The notes: a model not told the origin generated them from the sequence alone. Shown: positions 43,693 through 54,407, numbered from the stretch's first letter. The stretch is DNA of 60,067 nucleotides from an uncultured Eubacteriales bacterium (GCA_949299505.1 CASGAS010000012.1:1-60067); one strand, 5' to 3'. Numbers and translations are program-made.

Positions 43693-44061
43693 TTACAGCA
43701 CTTCGGGCGCAAGAGACAGGATTTTCATGTAATCCTTGTCGCGAAGCTCTCTTGCGACCGGCCCAAAGATACGGGTGCCTCTGGGGTTCTTGTCTTCTTT
43801 AATAAGGACGGCGGCGTTTTCATCGAACCGGATGTACGTCCCGTCGTCGCGGCGCACGCCGCTGGCCGAACGCACGACCACGGCCTTGACGACGTCGCCT
43901 TTTTTCACAACGCCGCCGGGTGCTGCCTTTTTAACGGAAGCGACAATCACGTCGCCGATATTGGCATACCTTCTGCCGGACCCGCCGAGAACGCGAATGC
44001 ACATAATTTCTTTCGCGCCGGTGTTGTCCGCCACTTTGAGGTAAGTCTGTTGTTGGATCAC
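43693..44061 (-). CDS. rplN: 50S ribosomal protein L14, GTG start
   Basis: 122 residues starting at GTG ([21 protein letters not shown]), 8 nt after a GGAGGG site. The start matches the universal MIQ N-terminus of L14, so the longer frame to 44118 is rejected. [16 protein letters not shown] and [13 protein letters not shown] are conserved. 20 bp after rpsQ. Confidence 0.97.
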   Translation of the reverse strand: MIQQQTYLKVADNTGAKEIMCIRVLGGSGRRYANIGDVIVASVKKAAPGGVVKKGDVVKAVVVRSASGVRRDDGTYIRFDENAAVLIKEDKNPRGTRIFGPVARELRDKDYMKILSLAPEVL

Positions 44062-44081
44062 AGGAATTCCCTCCTTAGAAA

Positions 44082-44339
44082 TTACTTCGCTTTCTCGATA
44101 ATCTGGGCCACGCGCCATCTCTTGTCCTTAGAGAGCGGACGCGTTTCCATAACCAGCACGCGGTCGCCGACGCCGCACTCGTTTTTCTCGTCGTGCGCCT
44201 TGATTTTGACCGTGCGGTTGACGATCTTCTTATACAGCGGGTGCTGGACTCTGTCCTTGATGGAGACCACAACGGTTTTGTCCATTTTGTCGCTGGTCAC
44301 AATGCCGACCTGCGTTTTTCTGAGGTTTCTTTCGCTCAT
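44082..44339 (-). CDS. rpsQ: 30S ribosomal protein S17
   Basis: 85 residues; [20 protein letters not shown] and [20 protein letters not shown] are typical of S17. 18 bp after rpmC, 20 bp before rplN. Confidence 0.98.
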   Translation of the reverse strand: MSERNLRKTQVGIVTSDKMDKTVVVSIKDRVQHPLYKKIVNRTVKIKAHDEKNECGVGDRVLVMETRPLSKDKRWRVAQIIEKAK

Positions 44340-44357
44340 TTTCGTGTGCCCTCCTTA

Positions 44358-44561
44358 TTACGACTGCGCGCCGTGCAGCTCGACGTCGCGCTGGATGGTC
44401 TTTACGCGCGCGATGTCTTTTTTGACGGCGGAAATGCGCATCGGGTTGTCGAGCTGGTTGACCGCCTGCTGAAAGCGCAGCTTGAACAGCTCGTCTTTGA
44501 GCTCGAGCAGCTTCTTGTCGAGCTCCGAAGGGGAGAGTTTTCTCAGTTCACTTGCTTTCAT
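44358..44561 (-). CDS. rpmC: 50S ribosomal protein L29
   Basis: 67 residues, helical hairpin ([38 protein letters not shown]). It lies by the exit tunnel where SRP and trigger factor dock. The ATG overlaps the rplP stop by 4 bp. Confidence 0.98.
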   Translation of the reverse strand: MKASELRKLSPSELDKKLLELKDELFKLRFQQAVNQLDNPMRISAVKKDIARVKTIQRDVELHGAQS

Positions 44562-44992
44562 GCCTGCTCACCTTCCTCTTCCTGCTGTGCCTTGGAAACG
44601 AACTTGCATTTCACGGGGAGCTTGTTGGCGGCAAGGCGCATGGCCTCGCGCGCGGTCTCCTCGGGAACGCCGGCGATCTCGAACATAACGCGGCCGGGCT
44701 TGACGACCGCGACCCAGTACTCGGGCGAGCCTTTACCGGAACCCATGCGGGTCTCGGCGGGCTTTTCGGTAATGGGCTTGTCGGGGAAAATCTTAATCCA
44801 GACCTGACCGCCGCGCTTGATGTAACGCGTCATGGCGATACGGGCGGCTTCAATCTGATTGGACGTAATCCAGGCGGGCTCCAAAGACACAAGGCCGAAA
44901 TCGCCGTAGCTGACTTTGGTGCCTCTGGCGGCTTTACCGGTCAGACGCCCACGGTGGACTCTGCGGTATTTGACTCTCTTCGGCAGCAGCAT
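44558..44992 (-). CDS. rplP: 50S ribosomal protein L16
   Basis: 144 residues starting [20 protein letters not shown], with [20 protein letters not shown] and [18 protein letters not shown]. It helps position A-site tRNA. One-base overlap with rpsC, 4-bp overlap with rpmC. Confidence 0.98.
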   Translation of the reverse strand: MLLPKRVKYRRVHRGRLTGKAARGTKVSYGDFGLVSLEPAWITSNQIEAARIAMTRYIKRGGQVWIKIFPDKPITEKPAETRMGSGKGSPEYWVAVVKPGRVMFEIAGVPEETAREAMRLAANKLPVKCKFVSKAQQEEEGEQA

Positions 44993-45666
44993 TATTTCGC
45001 GCCTCCTTCTCTGCGGGAAGTTCTCCGCGTATCATGCAGGACTTCGCCCTTGTAGATCCAGACCTTGACGCCGATGCGGCCGTAGGTCGTCTTCGCCTCG
45101 GCGAAGCCGTAGTCGATGTCCGCACGGATGGTCTGCAGCGGGATGGTCCCTTCGTGGTAGTGCTCGGTGCGCGCGATTTCCGCGCCGCCCAAACGGCCGC
45201 TGACCTGGGTCTTAATGCCCTTGGCGCCGAGCTTCATTGTACGGCTGATGCTCTGCTTAAGCGCACGGCGGAACGAAATGCGGCGCTCGAGCTGCGACGC
45301 GATGCTTTCCGCAACCAGCTGGGCGTTTAAGTCCGGCTGCTTGATTTCGACGATGTTGATGTAGACATCCTTGTCGCCGCCGAGCATCTTTTTGCAGGTC
45401 GCCTTGAGCTTTTCGATTTCCGCGCCGCCCTTGCCGATAACCATGCCGGGCTTTGCGCAGTGGATGTTGATGCGCACGCGCTTCGAATCGCGCTCGATCT
45501 CCACCTTCGGCACGCCCGCGGGGGCAAGCGTCTTGAGGAGATAGGTGCGCAGCTTGTTGTCGGAGATCAGCGTGTCGCCGAAATTCTTTTTATCGGCATA
45601 CCAGCGCGACTCCCAGTTTTTGATGACACCGATGCGAAGACCGGTGGGATTCACTTTCTGTCCCAT
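44992..45666 (-). CDS. rpsC: 30S ribosomal protein S3
   Basis: 224 residues: [20 protein letters not shown], a KH domain with [12 protein letters not shown], and the C-terminal [17 protein letters not shown] block. It forms the mRNA entry channel with S4 and S5. 15 bp after rplV. Confidence 0.98.
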   Translation of the reverse strand: MGQKVNPTGLRIGVIKNWESRWYADKKNFGDTLISDNKLRTYLLKTLAPAGVPKVEIERDSKRVRINIHCAKPGMVIGKGGAEIEKLKATCKKMLGGDKDVYINIVEIKQPDLNAQLVAESIASQLERRISFRRALKQSISRTMKLGAKGIKTQVSGRLGGAEIARTEHYHEGTIPLQTIRADIDYGFAEAKTTYGRIGVKVWIYKGEVLHDTRRTSRREGGAK

Positions 45667-45681
45667 TGTGTACCTCCCCGC

Positions 45682-46014
45682 TTATTCCGCTTCCTTCAGC
45701 ACAAGCGTAATGTGCGAAGTCTTCTTGTTGATTCGGTATGCGCGGCCCTGCGCCCGCGGACGGATGCGCTTGAGGGTCGGGCCCTGATCGACACGGCACG
45801 CGGCGACATACAGACGCGAGGTGTCCATATCCTTCATTTCAGCGTTCGCCATAGCGGATTTCAGCAGCTTTCCAAGCGGCTCGCACGCAGCCTTGGGTGT
45901 GAACTTGAGGATCGCCGCCGCCTCGTCGCAGGGCTTGTTCCGGATGAGGTCCAGAACAATCTTGACCTTGCGGGGGGCAATGCGCACATGGTTGGCTTTT
46001 GCAATTGCTTCCAT
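45682..46014 (-). CDS. rplV: 50S ribosomal protein L22
   Basis: 110 residues; [20 protein letters not shown] and the C-terminal [20 protein letters not shown], which covers the beta-hairpin reaching into the exit tunnel. 19 bp after rpsS. Confidence 0.98.
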   Translation of the reverse strand: MEAIAKANHVRIAPRKVKIVLDLIRNKPCDEAAAILKFTPKAACEPLGKLLKSAMANAEMKDMDTSRLYVAACRVDQGPTLKRIRPRAQGRAYRINKKTSHITLVLKEAE

Positions 46015-46033
46015 TCGTTACACTCCTTTCGGC

Positions 46034-46315
46034 TTACTTGCCGTTGTTCGAGGTCTTCGACCCCGCATGGCCGCGGAACGTCCGCGTCGGCGCGAACTCG
46101 CCGAGCTTGTGGCCGACCATGTCCTCCGTGACATACACCGGCACATGCTTGCGCCCGTCATGAACGGCAAAGGTGTGGCCGACAAAGTCCGGGAATATAG
46201 TCGAGCTGCGGCTCCAGGTCTTCAAAACGATCTTTTCGCCGGCTTCATTCATCTTCTGTACGCGCGCCAACAGCTTCGGGGCAACGTACGGTCCTTTTTT
46301 AACGCTTCTGCTCAT
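46034..46315 (-). CDS. rpsS: 30S ribosomal protein S19
   Basis: 93 residues, [20 protein letters not shown] and [20 protein letters not shown], with the basic [16 protein letters not shown] end. It sits in the 30S head next to S13. 19-bp gaps on both sides. Confidence 0.98.
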   Translation of the reverse strand: MSRSVKKGPYVAPKLLARVQKMNEAGEKIVLKTWSRSSTIFPDFVGHTFAVHDGRKHVPVYVTEDMVGHKLGEFAPTRTFRGHAGSKTSNNGK

Positions 46316-46334
46316 GCTCTACACTCCTTTCGGC

Positions 46335-47168
46335 TTATTTGCCGTTGCGGCGCTTCACGATAAACTTATCGGAGCGGTTCTTCTTGGCTCTGGTCTTATA
46401 GCCGAGCGCGGGCTTGCCCCACGGCGTGCACGGGCCGGGACGGCCGACGGGCGATTTGCCCTCGCCGCCGCCGTGCGGGTGGTCGTTCGGGTTCATAACG
46501 GAACCGCGGACGGTCGGGCGCACGCCCAGGTGGCGGGTGCGGCCGGCCTTACCGATTTTGACGTTTTCATGGTCCGCGTTGCCGACGGTGCCGATGGTCG
46601 CGAAGCACTGCGCGGAGACGTTGCGAAGCTCGCCGGACGGCAGACGAAGCAGCGCGTACGCGCCCTCCTTCGCCATCAGCTGCGCGGCGTTGCCGGCGGC
46701 GCGGGCCAGCTGGCCGCCGCGGCCGGGGTACAGCTCCACGTTGTGGATCATCGTACCGGTCGGAATGGCGGAAAGCGGCAGGGCGTTGCCCACCTTGATG
46801 TCCGCCGAAGCGCCGGCCTCGACCTTGTCGCCGACCTTCAGGCCGGCGGGCGCAAGGATGTAGCGCTTTTCGCCGTCCGCGTACTGCACGAGCGCAATGT
46901 GCGCCGAGCGGTTCGGGTCGTACTCGAGGGTGAGCACGGTAGCGGGCATATCGACCTTATCGCGCTTGAAGTCGATGATGCGGTATTTTCTGCGGTTGCC
47001 GCCGCCGCGATGGCGGACGGTGATGCGGCCGTAGCTGTTGCGGCCCGCCTTTTTGTTGAGCGGGGCAAGCAGGCTTCTTTCGGGGCCGTTCTTTGAAAGC
47101 TCGGAATAATCCGTAACCGACATGTTGCGGCGCGCGTTCGTAGTCGGCTTGTAAACTTTAATCGACAT
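46335..47168 (-). CDS. rplB: 50S ribosomal protein L2
   Basis: 277 residues from [20 protein letters not shown] to the conserved C-terminal [20 protein letters not shown], whose histidine lies by the peptidyl-transferase centre. ATG at 47168 is preferred over an extension to 47219. 69 bp after rplW. Confidence 0.98.
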   Translation of the reverse strand: MSIKVYKPTTNARRNMSVTDYSELSKNGPERSLLAPLNKKAGRNSYGRITVRHRGGGNRRKYRIIDFKRDKVDMPATVLTLEYDPNRSAHIALVQYADGEKRYILAPAGLKVGDKVEAGASADIKVGNALPLSAIPTGTMIHNVELYPGRGGQLARAAGNAAQLMAKEGAYALLRLPSGELRNVSAQCFATIGTVGNADHENVKIGKAGRTRHLGVRPTVRGSVMNPNDHPHGGGEGKSPVGRPGPCTPWGKPALGYKTRAKKNRSDKFIVKRRNGK

Positions 47169-47237
47169 TTGTTTCACTCTCCTCTGGAACGATTTAGCGG
47201 AGCCATGCCGCAGCTCCATACATTATCGTCAGGTGTC

Positions 47238-47531
47238 TTACATCATACCGTCGAAGAACTCGATGGTCTTGGAGTCCTCAGTAAGGGTGACGACCGCCTT
47301 TTTCCAGGAGGCCGTGTAGCCCTCAAAGCGGCCGTAGCGGCGCAGGTGGCCGCGCACGCGCAGGGTGTTGACCTTCTGCACCTTCACGCCGAACAGCTGC
47401 TCGACGGCGGCCTTTACCTCCGGCTTGGTCGCGTCCTTCGCGACTTCAAACGTATACTTTTTCAGCGCCTGGCCCGCCATGCTCTCTTCGGTGATGACGG
47501 GGCGCAGGATGATGTCCTGGGCAAGTTTCAT
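47238..47531 (-). CDS. rplW: 50S ribosomal protein L23
   Basis: 97 residues, DIILRPVITEESMAGQALKK and the C-terminal VKVQKVNTLRVRGHLRR block. It docks trigger factor and SRP at the exit tunnel. 4-bp ATGA overlap with rplD. Confidence 0.98.
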   Translation of the reverse strand: MKLAQDIILRPVITEESMAGQALKKYTFEVAKDATKPEVKAAVEQLFGVKVQKVNTLRVRGHLRRYGRFEGYTASWKKAVVTLTEDSKTIEFFDGMM

Positions 47532-48154
47532 GATGCGTAAACCTCCTCGATCTTTGCCACGGCGTCCTTGAGCACCACAATCGTGTTGCAGTTGAGGATG
47601 TCGTAGACGTTCAGCGTGCTGACGAGGGAAACGTTCGTCTTTTCGAGGTTGCGCGCGCTCTTGTACACGACGTCGTTCTTTTCGGGCAGGACGATAAGCG
47701 TTTTCGCGTCCGCCTTCACGGCCGCAAGCACCGCCGCAACGTCCTTCGTTTTAATCGCGTCGAGACCGAAGTCGTCAAGCACAATCATCTCGCCGGCCGC
47801 AACCTTGGCGGACAGCGCCGAGCGCATGGCAAGACGGCGGACCTTTTTGTTCACGTCCAGGCCGTATTCGCGCGGCTTCGGGCCTAACGCGATGCCGCCG
47901 TGCGTCCACTGGGGCGCTCTGGTCGAACCCTGGCGGGCGCGGCCGGTGCCCTTCTGGCGCCACGGCTTCTTGCCGCCGCCGGAAACCTCGGAACGAGTGC
48001 GGGTCGACTGCGTGCCCTGCCGCTGCGCAGCCAGATAGCTTAAGACCATCAGGTGCATGGCAGATTCGTTGGGCTCAATCGCGAAGACGCTTTCGTTGAG
48101 CGTAAGGTCGGAGACTTTTTTGCCGGCCTTATCGAGAACTGCGATTTTCGTCAT
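47528..48154 (-). CDS. rplD: 50S ribosomal protein L4
   Basis: 208 residues. The extended tunnel loop carries TRSEVSGGGKKPWRQKGTGR and ARQGSTRAPQWTHGGIALGP. ATG at 48154 (MTKIAVLDKAGKK) has GGAG 8 nt upstream, so the slightly longer frame to 48163 is rejected. L4 represses the S10 operon in some bacteria; whether it does so here is unknown. Confidence 0.97.
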   Translation of the reverse strand: MTKIAVLDKAGKKVSDLTLNESVFAIEPNESAMHLMVLSYLAAQRQGTQSTRTRSEVSGGGKKPWRQKGTGRARQGSTRAPQWTHGGIALGPKPREYGLDVNKKVRRLAMRSALSAKVAAGEMIVLDDFGLDAIKTKDVAAVLAAVKADAKTLIVLPEKNDVVYKSARNLEKTNVSLVSTLNVYDILNCNTIVVLKDAVAKIEEVYAS

Positions 48155-48170
48155 TTCAAACACTCCTTCC

Positions 48171-48803
48171 TTACTTCTTCACCGTGTCGGCAAGGACCAC
48201 AATCCCGCCACGGGGGCCGGGGATAGCGCCTTTGACGGCGATGAGGTTGTTGTCGGCGTCGACCTTGACGACGTCGAGGTTCTGAATCGTAACCCGCTCG
48301 GCGCCGAGATGGCCGGCGAGCTTTTTGCCCTTATAGACGCGCGACGGGTCCGAGCACGCGCCCAGAGAACCCGCATGACGGGCGACGGGGCCCGTACCGT
48401 GGGACTCCTTGAGGCGGCCGAAGTTCCAGCGCTTAATCGCGCCGGCCGTGCCCTTGCCCTTCGAGGTGCCGACCACGTCCACGCGGTCGCCCGCGGCGAA
48501 GACGTCGGCCTTCAGAATGTCGCCGACGTTGAGGCTTTCGGTGTCTTTCAGGCGGAATTCCTTCAGCACCTTTTTCGGCGCGACGTCCGCCTTCTTGAAG
48601 TGCCCGGCAAGGGGCTTGTTGACGCGGGTGACTTTTACGTCGCCGAAGCCGACCTGCACGGCCGCGTAGCCGTCCTTTTCCACGGTCTTCTTCTGCACGA
48701 CAACGCACGGTCCCGCCTCCACAACGGTGACGGGGATGACCTTGCCGTTTTCATCGAACAGCTGGGTCATGCCGACCTTTTTTCCGATAAGACCTTTTTG
48801 CAT
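48171..48803 (-). CDS. rplC: 50S ribosomal protein L3
   Basis: 210 residues: [20 protein letters not shown] and the loop region [20 protein letters not shown] that approaches the peptidyl-transferase centre. 66 bp after rpsJ, 16 bp before rplD. Confidence 0.98.
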   Translation of the reverse strand: MQKGLIGKKVGMTQLFDENGKVIPVTVVEAGPCVVVQKKTVEKDGYAAVQVGFGDVKVTRVNKPLAGHFKKADVAPKKVLKEFRLKDTESLNVGDILKADVFAAGDRVDVVGTSKGKGTAGAIKRWNFGRLKESHGTGPVARHAGSLGACSDPSRVYKGKKLAGHLGAERVTIQNLDVVKVDADNNLIAVKGAIPGPRGGIVVLADTVKK

Positions 48804-48869
48804 GTTTGTTTCCTCCTTTGGTTATTGGTTGGCGCAAGCCAACTTGACCTGTGGGCCGTCTCGAGCGCC

Positions 48870-49187
48870 TTACAGCTTAATCTCGATATCCACGCCCGCG
48901 GGAAGCTCAAGGTTCGTCAGCGCTTCGACGGTCTTGTTCGAAGGTCTGAGGATGTCGATGAGCCGTTTGTGCGTTCTCTGCTCGAACTGCTCGCGGCTGT
49001 CCTTGTACTTGTGGACCGCGCGCAGGATGGTAACGACTTCCTTTTCGGTGGGCAGCGGAACGGGGCCGGAGACCTGCGCGCCGGTGCGCTTGGCGGTCTC
49101 GACGATGCGCTCCGAAGCACGGTCCACAAGGTCGTGGTCGTAACCCTTCAAGCGAATACGAATCTTTTTGCCTTTCTGTGCAGCCAT
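48870..49187 (-). CDS. rpsJ: 30S ribosomal protein S10
   Basis: 105 residues: [39 protein letters not shown] and [19 protein letters not shown] are universal S10 blocks. It is also NusE in antitermination complexes. ATG at 49187 follows AAAGGAGG; the in-frame extension to 49415 covers the leader terminator and is rejected. First gene of the 32-gene operon. Confidence 0.98.
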   Translation of the reverse strand: MAAQKGKKIRIRLKGYDHDLVDRASERIVETAKRTGAQVSGPVPLPTEKEVVTILRAVHKYKDSREQFEQRTHKRLIDILRPSNKTVEALTNLELPAGVDIEIKL

Positions 49188-49262
49188 GTTTTTTGCCTCC
49201 TTTAAGTTAAGTAGGGCAAGCGCTTTTCTGCAACGTTGCCGGGTGTTTTCTTCCTCCCGAAC

Positions 49263-49290
49263 AAAAAACCGAAAAACCAGCGTTTTTCGG
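49263..49290 (-). terminator. Terminator hairpin inside the S10 operon leader
   Basis: On the minus strand CCGAAAAAC-GCTG-GTTTTTCGG followed by TTTTTTG, about 190-215 nt downstream of the predicted transcription start and 76 bp before rpsJ. Other inverted repeats lie upstream in the leader (a GCGCGC pair and repeated CGTCCGAA), leaving room for an alternative fold. Confidence 0.75.
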
Positions 49291-49483
49291 ACGGCGCAGA
49301 ATGCGCGCACAGTCCCCCAAAAGCGCGCAAGCCGCCTTCGGACGGGACAGTATGGGTCGCCCGGTTTGGAATCGGACATACTCCGCGGTAATTCCCTACA
49401 GCTGTGTGTAGCCACCTACCGCATCATCGCATATCAACCGCGCAAAAAGGGCATGGCTGTCCCTTTTCCACGCGTGCCTTGGT

Positions 49484-49512
49484 ATTCTACCATACCCTTT
49501 TGGAAAATGCAA
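49484..49512 (-). promoter_or_regulatory. Sigma-A promoter of the S10-spc-alpha operon
   Basis: TTGCAT (49512-49507), 17-nt spacer ending TGG (extended -10), TAGAAT (49489-49484) on the minus strand. The start would be near 49477, giving a leader of about 290 nt. Confidence 0.8.
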
Positions 49513-49831
49513 CAAGTTTTTCTAAAAAAGTTCGTGCAAACAGCCGAAATTCCAAACTTTTTTCGGAGAATCGGTTTTGGGAAATTTTGACCACAAGATG
49601 TAGTGGTTTTCTGCGTCTCACGCGGCGCGCCGCCGGCCGTCCCGGCGAAAAATTCTCGCACGCCGCCGGGGGAATGGGCGTTCGTCGCCCGCCGCCGTTC
49701 TCTTTCGTCCCACCGTCTGCCGCACCGTTCCCTTTTGGCCCGCCGCCCGCCGCACCGTTCGGCCGACATGCATAATATATATAATGGTATACCTCTGCCC
49801 CCGCCGCGCAGATAACCGGGATTCCCCGCCG
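49513..49831. other. Intergenic stretch without a recognised gene
   Basis: The part next to the S10 promoter is AT-rich; the rest is GC-rich with irregular CCGCACCGTTC-type repeats and one AT-rich patch near 49771-49790 (ATAATATATATAATGG). No credible reading frame, RNA gene or complete promoter pair was seen. Confidence 0.6.
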
Positions 49832-50138
49832 TGGGAAACAGCAGCTGGTTGCCCGGCCGTTTCCGGCGGTGCAGATAGTATAAAATCAGTAGAAACCCTT
49901 TGCCCCCTCTGACGAGGGTGATTCCCCGCAGTGCGGGGAAATGTCCGCGCAGCGGACAAAGGGGACGGCCCCCGTCAGGGGCTGGATTGGCGAGCAAAGC
50001 GAGCCAAGACTGGGGGAGAGATACGGCAAACTTCCCGTTTCTGTATCTCTCCCTCCGTCAAAACGTCACTTCGTTCCGTTTTGCCACCTCCCTCGTCAGA
50101 GGGAGGAAAGAAGAGTGCTGATTTTTTATTTCCATCGC
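49832..50138 (-). repeat. Mosaic multi-hairpin intergenic repeat, copy C
   Basis: Same orientation as copy B. The order CCCCCTCTGACGAGGG, central GGGAGAGATAC/GTATCTCTCCC, CAAAACG/CGTTTTG and CCTCCCTCGTCAGAGGGAGG is kept. About 65 bp have been added at 49918-49980, including hairpins TTCCCCGCAGTGCGGGGAA and TGTCCGCGCAGCGGACA, the module also present at 32904-32940. Confidence 0.8.
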
Positions 50139-50148
50139 CCCCGGGCGC

Positions 50149-50184
50149 AAAAAAATCCCGGCGCGCGCAGGGCGCGGGCCGGGA
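50149..50184 (-). terminator. Intrinsic terminator after the zinc-ribbon membrane protein gene
   Basis: TCCCGGC/GCCGGGA stem with further GC pairing inside, followed by seven T residues on the minus strand, 31 bp after the stop at 50216. Confidence 0.88.
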
Positions 50185-50215
50185 CGGTGGGCTATGCGGT
50201 TTTGGTGCGCGGCGC

Positions 50216-51007
50216 TCAGGCAATCTCGGTCGCCTGCTCCATTTCGCGTTCGCGCAGCTCGCGAAGCTCGTTCTGCACGGCTTCGTCGATGGTCGGCTGC
50301 GTCTTTTTCTGCTTGCGCAGGCTGACGCCGACGACGATGTCAATCACCAAATCCAAAAGGAACAGGCCAATCCCCAACAGGTACCACGGCGAAACCGAGC
50401 CGGAAAAGAGCCCGAGGGTCGTTTCGGCGGCGCCGGCGGTGAACTGCTGCAAAAACAGCGCGGAAAGGCCCCAGCTCACAAGGCTCACGACGTTCAAAAG
50501 GACGTTCGGCAGCCAGTTTAAGTTAATCGCGCCCAGCAGCACCACGAAGAAGTTGATAACCCCGGCGGCGACGGCGAGCAGGGCGAACACCATGGCGAGC
50601 ACCAAGCTTAAAAACAGCCCGCCCAGAATTTCGCCGGACACGAGTTTCAGGACCGAGCCGATGTCAAATTTTGTCAGATAATCGAGCACGAACGTCAAAA
50701 AGGAGATGGAGCCCGTGTTCTCATAGAGCGGGAAGGTGAGCGTCGCGTTCAAAAGCGGCACCACAAGCGCGACCAGGGGCAGCAGCGTCACGACCAGGCG
50801 CACGATGCGCAGCGGCGAGCCGACGGTGGCGCTTTTGAAATTGTCGAGCCGGTAATGCAGCCGCGCGAACGCGGTCTCGGCGGCGTCGGCGTCGGCCTCG
50901 AGCCGGCCCTCCCAGTTGTAGTTCGGGATGTTGGCGCCGCAGTCCGGACATTCGGCGCGCACGTTGTACCATTTCAGCTTTCGGCCGCAGTTGGGACATT
51001 TTGCCAT
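50216..51007 (-). CDS. Zinc-ribbon multipass membrane protein of unknown function
   Basis: 263 residues. The N-terminal treble-clef or rubredoxin-type ribbon has CPNCGRKLKWYNVRAECPDC (Cys4, Cys7, Cys20, Cys23). A short soluble stretch and about five membrane segments between residues 65 and 230 follow. The end is a charged cytoplasmic tail (NELRELREREMEQATEIA). No catalytic motif is visible. It starts 33 bp after the arabinofuranosidase gene with no promoter between, so the two may share a transcript. It could be a sensor or a small-molecule transporter accessory; neither is shown. Confidence 0.8.
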   Translation of the reverse strand: MAKCPNCGRKLKWYNVRAECPDCGANIPNYNWEGRLEADADAAETAFARLHYRLDNFKSATVGSPLRIVRLVVTLLPLVALVVPLLNATLTFPLYENTGSISFLTFVLDYLTKFDIGSVLKLVSGEILGGLFLSLVLAMVFALLAVAAGVINFFVVLLGAINLNWLPNVLLNVVSLVSWGLSALFLQQFTAGAAETTLGLFSGSVSPWYLLGIGLFLLDLVIDIVVGVSLRKQKKTQPTIDEAVQNELRELREREMEQATEIA

Positions 51008-51040
51008 AAGGGTGCCTCCTATACGTTTTTGTCTTGCACT

Positions 51041-52594
<1,554 letters not shown>

Positions 52595-52596
52595 TC

Positions 52597-52626
52597 ATTG
52601 TAGCATAATTCCCCCGGAAATTGCAA
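52597..52626 (-). promoter_or_regulatory. Sigma-A promoter of the arabinofuranosidase gene
   Basis: TTGCAA (52626-52621), 18-nt spacer, TACAAT (52602-52597) on the minus strand. The leader is about 45 nt. No clear operator or catabolite-response site was seen beside it. Confidence 0.7.
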
Positions 52627-52730
52627 CCGTTTCGCGCGTTTTTTCAAGCGTTCGGGAAAGAAATTTTGCGTCCCGCCGCAGGGGCGGGCAAGAATAAAAA
52701 GGAGGAATGAAAAACGGAGGGCGGGCGCAC

Positions 52731-53010
52731 GTCCCGGCGGCGACGAAACCAAAAGTCAGAAATAACCTTTCCTCCCTCTGACGAGGGAGGTGGATTTGCG
52801 GCGAAATTTTCGCCGCAAAGACGGAGGGAGAGATACAGAAAAGGAAAGTTTAGCGTATCTCTCCCCCCAGTCTTGGCTCGCTTTGCTCGCCAATCCAGCC
52901 CCCTCGTCAGAGGGGGCAAAGGGTTTCTTCTGATTTTCAATATCTACACCGCCGAAAACAGTCTTGTTTCCCAATCCCACTCGGGCGGGCACGGAAATCC
53001 GCCGGATTCG
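52731..53010 (+). repeat. Mosaic multi-hairpin intergenic repeat, copy D
   Basis: The clearest copy. H1 CCTCCCTCTGACGAGGGAGG (52771-52790), H2 TTTGCGGCGAAA/TTCGCCGCAAA (52795-52819), H3 GGGAGAGATAC/GTATCTCTCCC (52826-52865), H4 TTGGCTCGC/GCTCGCCAA-like (52873-52893) and H5 GCCCCCTCGTCAGAGGGGGC (52898-52917). The GTTTCTTCTGATTTT flank and a GGGCGGGCACGG end follow. It lies between the GH51 promoter and the LCP gene end. Confidence 0.82.
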
Positions 53011-53021
53011 GGCGCCGCATT

Positions 53022-54407
53022 TTACGCGCCCTTTTCGGTCGTGGCCTCTTCCACCTCGGCGCGGTTAAAGACGAAGTCCTGGAACGCGCGGCGGTTCGCC
53101 TCCATGTCGGGCAGCAAAACGGACTGGCTGCGGCGGCGGGCGTTGCGGTACTCGCCGTCCACGGGGACCTGCATTTGCGCGATGTCGTAGCCGACGTAGC
53201 GAAGCGCGTGCGTGCCGAGCTCCATCAGCTCGTCGGAGGTAAGGTCGGTCTGCACCATCGGCATGACCGCCTCGAGCATTGAAAGCAGCGTCATGGGCGA
53301 CGACGTCGCGGCCTTGCGCACGACGGCCGAAATCACCTTTCTCTGGCGTTCGGTGCGGTAAAAGTCGCTGTCGAGATAGCGGATGCGGCTGTACCAGAGC
53401 GCCTGCGCGCCCGTAAAATGCTGCTCGCCCGCGGTGAGCGTCACGCCGGCGAACGCCTCGCCCGCCGCCGCGTCCATATGGTCGCCGCTGTTGATGTATT
53501 TCGCTTCCCGCTCGGTGATTTCCACATCCACGCCGCCCAGCGCGTCGATAATGCCGGTAAACATGTCAAAGCTGACGAGCACATAGTTGTCAATGTCCAC
53601 GCCGAAATCGTATTCGAGCGTATCGACCAGCAGCTGCGTGCCGCCGCGGCTGTGCGCGGCGTTGAGCTTGTCCTCGCGGTAGCCGGGAATTTCCACATAC
53701 AAATCGCGCAAAAAGGACGTGAGCTTGATTTGCTCGTGGGTCGTGTCGAGCGTCACGAGCATCATCGTGTCCGACCGGGTCTTCTGCACGTCCTCGCCCT
53801 CGCGCGCGTCCACGCCGATAAACAGGATGTTGCGAATCCCCGCGGCGGAACGCAGGTCGGCCGTGGCGACGTATTCGTTCGGCCCCAAGGGCGCATAGTT
53901 GACGACGTCAAGAATCCCCTTGACCTTCGTGTAGCCCCAGCCGACGCCCGCGCCCACAAGCACCAGCACCAGCGCCAGCAGCGCCGCCAGAACCTTGCGC
54001 ACAACGTGCTTCGGCCGGCGCTTGGGCTTTTCGGCCTTTTCGCGGCCCGAATAAATCTCGTCGCCGTTGCGCGCGCGGGTGCGTTTTTCGTCGCGCTGCG
54101 AATAGCGGTAGCTGTAAGGCTCGGGCTGCGGGTTCGTGTTGACCGCGCGGCGGTAGGGCTCGGGCTCGGACAGCGGCGGGGAAAGCGCGTCGTCGTCAAA
54201 AAAGCCGGCGTAGGGGTCCGCGGACGCGTCGGGCAGGTCGTCCTCGGCCTGCCGGCCGCTCGAAATGTCCTCAAATTCGTCGGGCGCGCCGTCCGGCGCG
54301 TCGCCGGAATCGCTGAAAATGTCCTCGTATTCGCCGGAGCCGGAATCGCTGAAAATATCCTCGAACGTATCGAAGTCGTCTCGCCTGGGGTCTTTGTTCT
54401 GCGCCAT
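53022..54407 (-). CDS. LytR-CpsA-Psr (LCP) family cell-wall ligase with repetitive acidic N-terminus
   Basis: 461 residues. The cytoplasmic N-terminus (about 1-130) is acidic and holds three related units: FEDIFSDSG, YEDIFSDSG and FEDISSG. Arg/Lys-rich sequence, one membrane segment (about 137-157) and an extracellular LCP domain follow, with the conserved SDTMMLVTLD, SFLRDLYVEIPGY, KLNAAHSRGG and later RTERQRKVISA. LCP enzymes transfer undecaprenyl-linked glycopolymers to peptidoglycan. ATG at 54407 has a GGAGG site. Monocistronic and divergent from aspS. Confidence 0.92.
   Translation of the reverse strand: MAQNKDPRRDDFDTFEDIFSDSGSGEYEDIFSDSGDAPDGAPDEFEDISSGRQAEDDLPDASADPYAGFFDDDALSPPLSEPEPYRRAVNTNPQPEPYSYRYSQRDEKRTRARNGDEIYSGREKAEKPKRRPKHVVRKVLAALLALVLVLVGAGVGWGYTKVKGILDVVNYAPLGPNEYVATADLRSAAGIRNILFIGVDAREGEDVQKTRSDTMMLVTLDTTHEQIKLTSFLRDLYVEIPGYREDKLNAAHSRGGTQLLVDTLEYDFGVDIDNYVLVSFDMFTGIIDALGGVDVEITEREAKYINSGDHMDAAAGEAFAGVTLTAGEQHFTGAQALWYSRIRYLDSDFYRTERQRKVISAVVRKAATSSPMTLLSMLEAVMPMVQTDLTSDELMELGTHALRYVGYDIAQMQVPVDGEYRNARRRSQSVLLPDMEANRRAFQDFVFNRAEVEEATTEKGA

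Noticed and set aside
49188..49415. In-frame N-terminal extension of rpsJ
   Set aside because: Covers the leader terminator; S10 similarity and the AAAGGAGG site place the start at 49187.
52644..52940. 98-residue minus-strand frame in repeat copy D
   Set aside because: Repeat-derived, with near-identical peptides in copies B and C in the opposite orientation; no ribosome site or domain.
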